Assembly (NCBI RefSeq): GCF_024809855.1
Contig: NZ_JANUEM010000002.1
Span: forward strand, 1 to 64,000
Direction: 5' to 3'
From: Rheinheimera pacifica
Lineage (GTDB): Bacteria; Pseudomonadota; Gammaproteobacteria; Enterobacterales; Alteromonadaceae
DNA length: 64,000 nt
This document shows, in pieces, positions 18,501 through 25,180 of this stretch. The notes beneath the pieces were generated by a model. The model saw only the letters and a list, made by a program, of their open reading frames with translations, did not search any database and was not told the origin of the DNA. Position 1 is the first letter of the stretch; every line of letters starts with the position of its first letter. The position numbers were made by a program, and so were the translations under genes.

Positions 18501-21344
18501 TGGAGTGACAGTTACGCAATTCCTGAAGCAGTTCTTCCTGAAATATATGAGCATCTGATAGGCTTAGTGGTGGAAGTATTCCCCGAGCACCTCAGCCATG
18601 TGTTGTCTTTTATCGAAGGACAATTCGAAGTGCAGTGTGGTCTTTATTCTGAAGGTTTCAGAGGCATTCTGACCAAAATCTTCAAACGCCTCACCACATT
18701 AACATTAGAAGAAGATATTGAGGATCAAGCGTACGGTTTATTGAAGCGTTGGCGAAACTTTGTTCAGTGGAACGTCAAGAACCGGCACGAGCTGGTACCA
18801 GAGCTTTTGACTATTATTCCTTTTTTTGTTCGATTAAATGCGTCAGAGGAAGCATATCTTACGTATCAAACCGCGTTGTCATTTTCGATGGGGCCGAGTT
18901 GGTACAAAGAAGACCAGTTAAGTCTCATGACGAATGTTCTTAAAATAGTTCCTCAACGTGAGTCCTTGGAAAACGGTGTTCTGTCGCGGATTGCTGGCTG
19001 CTTGGAAACCGCCGGTGGAGAAATGACTTTTCAGCGTTTCGTTCGGTACGATAAGGCTGACCTCCTTGGCATCTTGTGTAAACGCGCAGATTATCTGAAG
19101 GCTGTTCGCTATTTTATGCGCCAGTCATTTGGATCTGCGGAGCAATTGTTGGCTGAGGCTACAGAGAGTGTGATAGATCGTATTTCTCCTCTCAGAGGGA
19201 TGCGATTTCCAGGTGGTGCTATAGATGAGCAGGACGCTTTGTATCGCATGTTGAAGTCGGCCGCGCCCGCTTCCGACTGGCCTATTTACTGGGCCCTTTT
19301 AGAGATCTATCAGTACGGAGATGCACGTCATCTCCAAGAGTCTGCAAAGTTATATGCACAGTTAGCAGCGCAGACCAAGGGACAGCACGGTGCACATACT
19401 CTTATGCTCGAGCGATTGAAGATCATCTGTGAGGATGAGTTCAATAAAGAGCAACGTGCTGAATTCTTAACAGTATTTCAGAATAACTTGCCTCCATATC
19501 TACTTCAATCATTCGAAGAAATCTTGGATAAAGTGACTTCCTCAACACAAGAAAACTCGTTATTCGATGAGTCACAGAACAATGATTCTGATGGAGATGA
19601 AGCTGCTTTTGACTCTTTTGTAGTACCAGGAGTGTTTGGTTCGCAGGCCTCCAGCCAAGAGTCCGAAGAGGCGCTTGCACGAGCCGAGAAGCAACTAGCG
19701 AGAGGTAATTCGTCAGCAGCTCGATTAGAGGCTTGCAAAGTGCTTGAATGTTATCAACGGGGCGGTTGGTCTATTTGGGGCAATCTTTCACCTGTTGCAA
19801 ACAGAGCAGAAGCTATCTTGCGTGATGGGGCCGTATCAACTGATGTTATCGTGACGGCTTATACCCCTCTTATTCTCGCAGAACGCTTTGCAGAGAAATG
19901 GCAACTTGCCGCACATTTAATCAAGACCGCAGCGACTATCACCACAAAAGATGAACGAGCCAAGTTGCTTCTATTGGCTGTTGAGCATATTGAAACTATT
20001 GTTGGCGACATCAAAGCAAAGGAGCGTGAATATCAGTTCTTGGAAGAGTTGCCAGAGAGTGATGAACCTTTAAACCTTATGGAGCTTATCCTGCATGCTG
20101 TTGAGCATCCGAAGTGGTTTAGGCGGGATAAAGCTGCTGAACTGATTCTATGGTTGCTTGATACAAATCCTAAGTACATCACAGTTATAGGTCCGAATGC
20201 TTTCACTGCGGTTAGCGGCAATCTACCGGATGTCCTCTGTGGCGTGCTCGACCATCTTTCGATGAAAAATGCCATTCGTCTTTGGGATAACTTGGCGTCC
20301 GCTTTAGATATAGTCAAAATTAAAAGTAACTGCAGGCATATAGGCCGCCTTGCAGTATTGCTGCGTATTGCCGAGCGAGCAGCAAAGAAGGGTTCAGAAA
20401 CAGGCGAAATAATGCGGGAGCAAGTGAGTGCGCTATTTTTACAAACTGAACTAGAAGCAACTAATGTTTCTGCCCCTATTCAAGTACATTGTCCGGAATG
20501 GGCGTTAACCTGTGAATATGAGTGGCAAGAGATTACAGAGCTTGGGCTTGCAACTGATAAACTGGTCGAACGAGCAAATGCAGCACTAAATGAGGCGTGC
20601 GCACCTTTAACTATCGAAACCAGCATTGAGCTTGAACAACTTTTGGCTGAAGGCTTTAGCGATCATGCCGACCATCCGTTGGGTAGGTGGAAGGCTAAAG
20701 TTCGATACGCGCTACAAGTTGCATTATTACCTTCTACCACGATGTCTCTTCTATCCCATGTCACTCAGATTTTCAGCATCTGCAATCCTTCACCAATGAC
20801 TGAGCTTCGTATTTTGGGTTTCTCGTCACCTTCGACTGCATGGTTGGCAGCGTTGAATGGTACTCAAAGTGGCTTTATGCCAACAAGAGGCAGTGAGGTT
20901 TATGTCGATTTCTATGAGCGTGTGTGGGTCGGAAACCGTTATCGAAGTCTCCGTTTGACAATGTTCTTTTATCGCTCAGGCGAGCGACCTCTGCCTCCCA
21001 CCTCAACTACAGATTTCCTGTCCACACAGCTGCCGGCATTAAAAGGAACTTCTGAGAAGGAAACATGTGCAATAGTGGACTTTAGATATGTATTTTTTGG
21101 AGGCTTTACACCCGCTATTCCTTCAGACACCCTCATGCGAATGACTCGAGCTACAGGCGATGACTTAAATCGTGCACATTGGCGAGTCGGTAGAACATCT
21201 TTTAGCAAAGGTGGTGGGCCTTTACACGAAGGCTGCTTCTTGGCAATCAAGCATAGCGCACTACGTTTGCCTCAAGGCATTGAGGTAGCTTGGGTGTATG
21301 AGCTAGACGGGCAACAACGCGGAATTATTAGTCAATCTTCGTGA
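15570..21344 (+). CDS. Giant trypsin-like protease / STAND NTPase / repeat protein, Avs1-like antiphage sensor
   Basis: A 1924-aa cytosolic protein in three parts. Residues 1-190 are a trypsin-like serine protease with a readable catalytic triad: His35 (TARHC), Asp72 (ALDVCLL) and Ser149 (EGISGAA). Residues about 205-520 are a STAND P-loop NTPase with Walker A GAHGIGKST (229-237) and Walker B VIFLDGLDEV (325-334). The remaining 1400 residues are almost all helical, TPR/HEAT-like, as expected for a ligand sensor, with a beta-rich C-terminal end (about 1780-1924). In Avs proteins the repeats recognise phage terminase or portal and the N-terminal effector is then activated; here the effector would be proteolysis. 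AT-richer codon use than neighbouring core genes suggests acquisition by transfer. Assignment to Avs rests on architecture and neighbours. Confidence 0.8.
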   Translation: MMDAQIKNATCQIKCGEASGTGWLISASQVVTARHCIDEAIDGDIQIEVQFEIGGVAQHLTAALVDDDKALDVCLLLLEREVDIAPMVVDAAIPVEGSRFSSFGFPVAKLSVGHRFEGEISRILESPKLGIDLDLQVEGPGQLSSYEGISGAALICNGSCRGMLRLAIDKSLAAISIARIAEFLHKNSIALGDISEELINDCAFAPREEFTQAFDALISNVVGGYAFIEGAHGIGKSTFCETYQPSLQTIEHFGTYSFTTQDVEANSMHLAQPEVFFDWLNTLVSSYLPGQAIRATEKRYPELITGANELINLLAQVYSSQGKIGVIFLDGLDEVSKLGQGILERLVGLLPPRMPTGLKLVISAPSYVNLSAALGARLTDQACIRMPGLERNASRAFCARALLPERLSEQTIRIICDKAQGHALYLRYLIDLANDGADDAKLTALPLIDGSIRNYYEALWPHLLVDSEAVNLLAIVARLRWGISTEQLADILNDAERSVLVSTISRIQHLLLRRDDTTIYHASFTDFLIEKTGIRELDVQHRLTSYCLSHRENRYAILNTVYHGLRAGPAEEARAIGNCSQQWVDRCVMLGAKPDTLLGDVHEVLAVTAKQGSLVEVVRILLLTQRIQFRYDTLFALSADLAVDALVALGKTKEALQHAVRYGRLIIPVHQTLRLALQFMKASRSDTALDILDKAEAVVERQLSGEKLTIGNFINVFKLKTQILLLRGRAGDKSAMRELPNFYGMSIEAVRSSVEDEKVCNDLLSDMATYFSGSMACLAGRYPPLSVMRKYYSGSNVKLSQMLLGILENYEFFCSYFDVAHNDRLLSAVFSDLQTLVVETPQERKLSSLGAIDALVSLKAPTSIVHNLTGPIDNLGPIQFVSADNINMDADSFASGMAQWRIASLLDKELLCPATSEIQTTGWRDGVESICRTLAWCDGAARRAKEADDEIGLHSVWATLGQHVLEPLQFTLAQRSQWSDSYAIPEAVLPEIYEHLIGLVVEVFPEHLSHVLSFIEGQFEVQCGLYSEGFRGILTKIFKRLTTLTLEEDIEDQAYGLLKRWRNFVQWNVKNRHELVPELLTIIPFFVRLNASEEAYLTYQTALSFSMGPSWYKEDQLSLMTNVLKIVPQRESLENGVLSRIAGCLETAGGEMTFQRFVRYDKADLLGILCKRADYLKAVRYFMRQSFGSAEQLLAEATESVIDRISPLRGMRFPGGAIDEQDALYRMLKSAAPASDWPIYWALLEIYQYGDARHLQESAKLYAQLAAQTKGQHGAHTLMLERLKIICEDEFNKEQRAEFLTVFQNNLPPYLLQSFEEILDKVTSSTQENSLFDESQNNDSDGDEAAFDSFVVPGVFGSQASSQESEEALARAEKQLARGNSSAARLEACKVLECYQRGGWSIWGNLSPVANRAEAILRDGAVSTDVIVTAYTPLILAERFAEKWQLAAHLIKTAATITTKDERAKLLLLAVEHIETIVGDIKAKEREYQFLEELPESDEPLNLMELILHAVEHPKWFRRDKAAELILWLLDTNPKYITVIGPNAFTAVSGNLPDVLCGVLDHLSMKNAIRLWDNLASALDIVKIKSNCRHIGRLAVLLRIAERAAKKGSETGEIMREQVSALFLQTELEATNVSAPIQVHCPEWALTCEYEWQEITELGLATDKLVERANAALNEACAPLTIETSIELEQLLAEGFSDHADHPLGRWKAKVRYALQVALLPSTTMSLLSHVTQIFSICNPSPMTELRILGFSSPSTAWLAALNGTQSGFMPTRGSEVYVDFYERVWVGNRYRSLRLTMFFYRSGERPLPPTSTTDFLSTQLPALKGTSEKETCAIVDFRYVFFGGFTPAIPSDTLMRMTRATGDDLNRAHWRVGRTSFSKGGGPLHEGCFLAIKHSALRLPQGIEVAWVYELDGQQRGIISQSS

Positions 21345-21353
21345 GGCACTGTT

Positions 21354-21632
21354 ATGTACCCCAAGATCCAACAAATGGATACACCAAAAACCCGGGCGGA
21401 GTTTGAGCTCCGATTTCACCATTTGAGAGAGGCACTAAAGAACGGAAAACTGAGTGTTCCACCAGGCATGGGTGAGAGCTTGTACAGATTACAACTGCTT
21501 CCAAATCGCCGGCTTAACTTTCTCAGTGTTGATGAAACCGCTCGCCTGCAAGCAAACATGATGCTTCAGCTCCCTAGTGTTCAAGACGTATTAAAAGACA
21601 GAGAAGAGCAAAATTTGCCTTCCGATGAATGA
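21354..21632 (+). CDS. Small uncharacterised protein in the putative Avs operon
   Basis: A 92-aa soluble, charged protein (PGMGESLYRLQLLPNRRLNFLSVDETARLQ in its middle, acidic tail EEQNLPSDE). Not recognised. It starts 9 bases after the giant STAND gene with a GAGG site 8 bases upstream and its last 8 bases overlap the next gene, so all four genes are one operon. The size and position suggest an accessory subunit or a guard that keeps the protease-STAND effector inactive, but this is inference. Confidence 0.65.
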   Translation: MYPKIQQMDTPKTRAEFELRFHHLREALKNGKLSVPPGMGESLYRLQLLPNRRLNFLSVDETARLQANMMLQLPSVQDVLKDREEQNLPSDE

Positions 21633-22506
21633 TTGCAACACTTGGAACAGCAGGAAGTTAGTTAAAATGGCAAAAAATAATCAACTTCGGCCTATTAGGC
21701 AGACAAATAGAATATTTGATTGGCGACAACGTCGAAGTTGGTTGGCCAGTATACGTTATTATGCAGGACATGTTCTTACTCCAGAGCTACGGACTTATCT
21801 CATACAAAAGCGGCCGGAATGTTGGTCTGATGACGTTTCGTGGCTTCCTGATGCAAAATACATATTGCCAGAGCTCACTCGTAGCTTAACTAGTTACTAC
21901 ACTCATTTTAAAGGCTTTCATGGTTGCCGTCCGTTAAACCTGAGAAGTTACTACGAGAATGGTTTAATTGGGCAGAATAGCGAATTCCTGTGCAATATGT
22001 TTCGAGAAATTTTCTACGACGTCCCCCAAGAAGAAGTAGAAAACGTCATTAGTCAATTTGCAGACCGAGGCAGCGCAGAGCGTGGCGTAATGTGGCTCGT
22101 CGGGAGCGATAGGTTTCTTGTTGAAGAGTGTGGCCATTACCTAATCCAAGGGAGTGAATATCTGATGTCGCTTGCGGCGAACCTTAGTCATTCACCTAAT
22201 AGTGAGGACTACAGCCGTCGACTTCGTAAATATGGCATCCCGACAGTTCTAGAGGTTGATATTCCTGTGAGCATGTTATCGTTATCGCAGCGCACTGAAC
22301 TAGCAAAAATGATTTTATCCGAGTGGGGGCAATTACTAACACGACGTCTATTGTCTCTTCGTGATGACCCACCATGTTATGTCATACGACAAAATATTCC
22401 TTCTGAATATTTGCGAAATCACTACCACCCCAATAGGATCACAGACCCTCACAAAGGTCGCAGCATCTATATAAACAGGCACATGACATGTGATATGTGC
22501 TACTAA
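21625..22506 (+). CDS. Uncharacterised 293-aa protein, last gene of the putative Avs operon
   Basis: Not recognised. It is a basic, Trp/Arg/Tyr-rich soluble protein with no membrane segment: WRQRRSWLASIRYYAGHVLTP near the start, a central EFLCNMFREIFYDVPQEEVENVI helix region, and a C-terminal HYHPNRITDPHKGRSIYINRHMTCDMCY containing a CDMC pair that could bind a metal. The overlap start (21625) follows the previous gene by coupling; an ATG at 21667 with an AGGAAG site 9 bases upstream is an equally plausible start. A terminator follows 28 bases after the stop. Confidence 0.6.
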   Translation: MNDCNTWNSRKLVKMAKNNQLRPIRQTNRIFDWRQRRSWLASIRYYAGHVLTPELRTYLIQKRPECWSDDVSWLPDAKYILPELTRSLTSYYTHFKGFHGCRPLNLRSYYENGLIGQNSEFLCNMFREIFYDVPQEEVENVISQFADRGSAERGVMWLVGSDRFLVEECGHYLIQGSEYLMSLAANLSHSPNSEDYSRRLRKYGIPTVLEVDIPVSMLSLSQRTELAKMILSEWGQLLTRRLLSLRDDPPCYVIRQNIPSEYLRNHYHPNRITDPHKGRSIYINRHMTCDMCY

Positions 22507-22534
22507 AGTTCGTTGCTAACCTTAAAAAATTGGA

Positions 22535-22559
22535 GTCGCCCTCAAGGGCTGATTTTTTT
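22535..22559 (+). terminator. Terminator of the putative Avs operon
   Basis: A GCCCT-ca-AGGGC stem, extended by weaker outer pairs, is followed by a run of seven T (22553-22559), 28 bases after the stop at 22506. Confidence 0.85.
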
Positions 22560-22693
22560 CAAGTCATATAAGCGCCATGGAGACACTGCATAAACAGAAA
22601 ACCATTGCTGAAATACCATCAGCATTTTTGCCACAATAGATCTGTAGTCCAATCTTTGCTTCAGTCCATTCGCCTAGGCAAATTGAAAGGACT

Positions 22694-23134
22694 TCACGGC
22701 CCTCTAAACCGTGCGGCATCACCCCAGGTTAACGGGCAAATACGTGCGATTTCCTCAGCATGTTTGAGGCATTGGGGTGGTGGATTATCATTAGAATTTA
22801 TAGTTTGATTAATGATCTCTGCTGGAATTGCAGCTTGTTTTGGAACATAAGTCGAAGATATTGCGGCGTTCAACAGGTGAGCTGCTTCATGTATTTCGAC
22901 ATTAGCACAGTGAAAAATACCATCATTTATCACGCGTTTTATCTTGAACTTTACATCAACAGAGTTAGCTTCTCGAATACAATTTGATTCGTACTTTGAA
23001 TCAGCATTCATATACATAAAACCGATACGAGCTTCTGCTGAGGGCTTTGCTCGATTGATTCCTGAAGCAAAAACTGAGACCAAGTTGTAGTATCCCAAGA
23101 AACTGAACAGCGCAACTAATAAGCCAATTCTCAT
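22694..23134 (-). CDS. Hypothetical secreted protein
   Basis: A 146-aa frame beginning with a plausible signal peptide or membrane anchor (MRIGLLVALFSFLGYYNLVSVFAS). The remainder has four spaced cysteines (NCIREAN, FHCANVE, PPQCLKH, ARICPLT) that could form disulfides. No family recognised. There is no strong ribosome site (AAAAGAATTAAT before the ATG) and the C-terminal part (RFRGP) may be frame read-out. It sits between the defence operon and an IS3 element and may be a decayed or foreign gene. Confidence 0.45.
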   Translation of the reverse strand: MRIGLLVALFSFLGYYNLVSVFASGINRAKPSAEARIGFMYMNADSKYESNCIREANSVDVKFKIKRVINDGIFHCANVEIHEAAHLLNAAISSTYVPKQAAIPAEIINQTINSNDNPPPQCLKHAEEIARICPLTWGDAARFRGP

Positions 23135-23352
23135 ATTAATTCTTTTTTAAGTACTGATCGTCCGGTGGTGAAATATCCAAAAAACAATTGATGATTACAT
23201 TGACCGACTATCAGAATTAACTTCGGTTATTTAAAATGACCTGCCATTTTTGGCTGAAATAGTTAAGATAAATCGGTTTGAAATGACATATCTTTGCCAG
23301 AAAAATGCTGTAATGAATCGCACCGGTAAATTCGGAGGCGGATTTGTTTGAG

Positions 23353-24297
23353 TCATGCTGCCGTATCTTGTGTTAATTGTCGATAGTAGTTTTCCTCATA
23401 TTCAGCTGGCGGGATATCACCAATTGAGCTCAGCAATCGTCTGTTGTTAAACCAGTCAACCCAGTCCAGCGTTGCCAACTCAACCTGCTCCAGCCCTCTC
23501 CACGGGCCGTCTTTATAAATCACCTCAGCTTTGTACAAGCCGTTAATCGTTTCAGCTAAGGCATTGTCATACGAGTCGCCAACACTGCCAACAGACGCCG
23601 TAAAGCCGGCTTCTGATAACCGTTCAGAGTAACGTATCGAGACATACTGGCTTCCCCTGTCGCTGTGATGAATGACGCCTTTAGGTTTACCTCTGGCCCA
23701 TAATGCTTGCTCTAGCGCGTCCAGAATCAACTGTGTCTGCATCGTCTTCATCACACGCCAGCCCACGATTTTCCGGGAGAACACATCGATTACGAAGGCG
23801 ACGTAAACGAAGCCTGACCACGTAGCAACATAAGTGATATCTGCAACCCACAATTGGTTTGGCCGGTTGGCACTGAACTCCCGTTTCACCAGATCCAATG
23901 GTTTAGCAGCGGCATCATCAGGGATCGTCGTGATACAACGACGGCCACGCCGCACGCCTTGGATCCCAAGCGTACTCATCAGTCTGGCAACCGTGCAGCG
24001 AGCCACCGAGAAGTCTTCACGCTTCAGTTGCTTCCAGACTTTCCTGATGCCATAGCATTGCCGGTTATCCTGCCATACACGCAGGATCTCCGGCTTCAGA
24101 GCCTCATCCTGATGGTAACGCTGACAGCGCCGTTGAGGCTGCGCTTCAAGTGACTTGCACCGGTAATACGTTGATGGCGCGATCTGCAATACGCGGCAAA
24201 TCGGCTCGACACCATGCAACGCTCGGTACGAATCAATGAACTGGACTATTTCTTCGGTTTGCGCAGGACGGCCTGCCCGTCGGCTCCGCTTGGGCAA
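23353..24297 (-). CDS. IS3-family transposase OrfB (DDE catalytic subunit)
   Basis: About 300 aa. An HTH_21-like region ([21 protein letters not shown]) precedes the rve integrase core. The catalytic triad is recognisable: Asp in [10 protein letters not shown], Asp in [12 protein letters not shown] and Glu in [13 protein letters not shown]. The C-terminus [20 protein letters not shown] is the family ending. The frame has no good start codon of its own (TTG at 24297 within a T6G run), as expected when OrfB is made only as an OrfAB frameshift product. The frame offset to OrfA is +1 rather than the canonical -1; see findings. Confidence 0.92.
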   Translation of the reverse strand: MPKRSRRAGRPAQTEEIVQFIDSYRALHGVEPICRVLQIAPSTYYRCKSLEAQPQRRCQRYHQDEALKPEILRVWQDNRQCYGIRKVWKQLKREDFSVARCTVARLMSTLGIQGVRRGRRCITTIPDDAAAKPLDLVKREFSANRPNQLWVADITYVATWSGFVYVAFVIDVFSRKIVGWRVMKTMQTQLILDALEQALWARGKPKGVIHHSDRGSQYVSIRYSERLSEAGFTASVGSVGDSYDNALAETINGLYKAEVIYKDGPWRGLEQVELATLDWVDWFNNRRLLSSIGDIPPAEYEENYYRQLTQDTAA

Positions 24298-24583
24298 AAA
24301 ACGCCGCAGCTTTCTTCAGGATCTCGTTAGCCTGTTTAAGCTCTTTGTTTTCTCGCTCAAGTTGTTTGATTTTGGCTGCGGCGTCGGTGGTCACACCCGC
24401 TCTTTTACCTGAGTCCACCTCGATTCGATTAACCCAGCTCCTTAATGTCTCAGGAGTACAGCCAATTTTTGATGCAATAGAGACCAGTGCCGCCCACCGC
24501 GATGGGTGATCATGCTCTGAGGTCAAAACCATGCGAACTGCGCGCTCGCGGACTTCTGCGGAATAAGTTGTTCTCTTGTTCAT
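24233..24583 (-). CDS. IS3-family OrfA (DNA-binding subunit), probably frame-damaged at its 3' end
   Basis: 116 aa with an HTH_Tnp_1 domain ([27 protein letters not shown], then [17 protein letters not shown]) and the leucine-zipper-like coiled coil [30 protein letters not shown]. In related elements this motif continues as AELDR followed by a few basic residues and a stop. Here it diverges after AQAE into [11 protein letters not shown]. Adding one base at the GAGCCGAC site would restore AELDG...KPKK-stop and put OrfB in the usual -1 frame, so a single-base deletion is likely. Confidence 0.88.
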   Translation of the reverse strand: MNKRTTYSAEVRERAVRMVLTSEHDHPSRWAALVSIASKIGCTPETLRSWVNRIEVDSGKRAGVTTDAAAKIKQLERENKELKQANEILKKAAAFFAQAEPTGRPSCANRRNSPVH

Positions 24584-24852
24584 AGACTAATTCTCTCAAG
24601 AAAATTAGCCTCCGACAAACCCAGTGTGATTCAGTAAAACCACATAGAATTTGCCTGTTTATTTCGATAATAGCTAGTTATCAGCGTGAAATTTCAGTAG
24701 GATGGCCTACACTTTTTGCTGATATTTGCTGTTACTTATACGCAAATTCAAGATGTTTGCTTGGTTATATTGTGGCGTAAAAAAGCAAAAATCGCTTTTA
24801 TAAGCACTTTGAAAATGTAAAGTCAGCAGACTGTTTTGTGGTTATTTTGGGT

Positions 24853-24895
24853 AAATGTAAAGACGTTTTGAGATTTCGCCCACGTCTTTACATTT
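24853..24895. repeat. Perfect 14-bp inverted repeat
   Basis: AAATGTAAAGACGT (24853-24866) is repeated in inverse as ACGTCTTTACATTT (24882-24895) with a 15-base spacer. The AATGTAAAG half also occurs near 24816. It may be an operator, a recombination site end or a stem-loop; nothing in the sequence decides. Confidence 0.7.
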
Positions 24896-25031
24896 TGAAG
24901 TTGGCAGGAAGGGATTTTAAGTAAACGTATTGATTTTATTAGATAACTGTCTTTACAAACCGGGAAGTGTAAAAGTCCCGTTTTAGATTTCCAACCTTTT
25001 GGTTTTATAACCTATAAGCGTAAAAATTGAC

Positions 25032-25069
25032 GCAGGTAAGTAGACAAATCAGTTACTTACCTGCTTTTT
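25032..25069 (+). terminator. Strong hairpin with T-run
   Basis: GCAGGTAAGTA (25032-25042) pairs perfectly with TACTTACCTGC (25054-25064), followed by TTTTT. It is terminator-like on the + strand although no + strand gene precedes it closely. It also lies 112 bases beyond the stop of the minus-strand RND gene. Confidence 0.6.
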
Positions 25070-25180
25070 AGTCCTTCAGGAAGTATCCCCAAACAAGCTG
25101 TTAACAGCTGCGGTTTCTACACCTTTTATTTTATAACGTAAAATTTTGGCTGTTCTCGTCGGCGCGCGCTGACACAAAAG

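Larger units (their letters stand above)
23314..24633 (-). mobile_element. Complete IS3-family insertion sequence, 1320 bp
   Basis: Imperfect terminal inverted repeats of about 26 bp are visible. The left end reads TGAATCGCACCGG...TCGGAGGC from 23314, and the complement of the right end reads TGAATCACACTGG...TCGGAGGC from 24633. A 4-bp direct repeat GTAA flanks both ends (23310-23313 and 24634-24637), the target duplication. It carries orfA and orfB on the minus strand. Intact ends and duplication show a simple, fairly recent insertion. Confidence 0.92.
24634..25180. other. AT-rich non-coding stretch between the IS3 element and the RND efflux genes
   Basis: 547 bases with no credible ORF, notably AT-rich beside the GC-rich genes to its right. 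It holds a small inverted repeat GATAA/TTATC near 24668, several copies of an AATGTAAAG/CTTTACATT word (near 24816, 24855, 24886, with a related CTTTAC at 24951), a long perfect inverted repeat (24853-24895) and a strong hairpin (25032-25069). I see no attC consensus and no RNA gene I can name. Confidence 0.6.

Noticed and set aside
24634..25180. Possible integron attC sites
   Set aside because: Inverted repeats are present, but I cannot find the paired RYYYAAC/GTTRRRY core boxes in the right arrangement, and no integrase or cassette array is visible.
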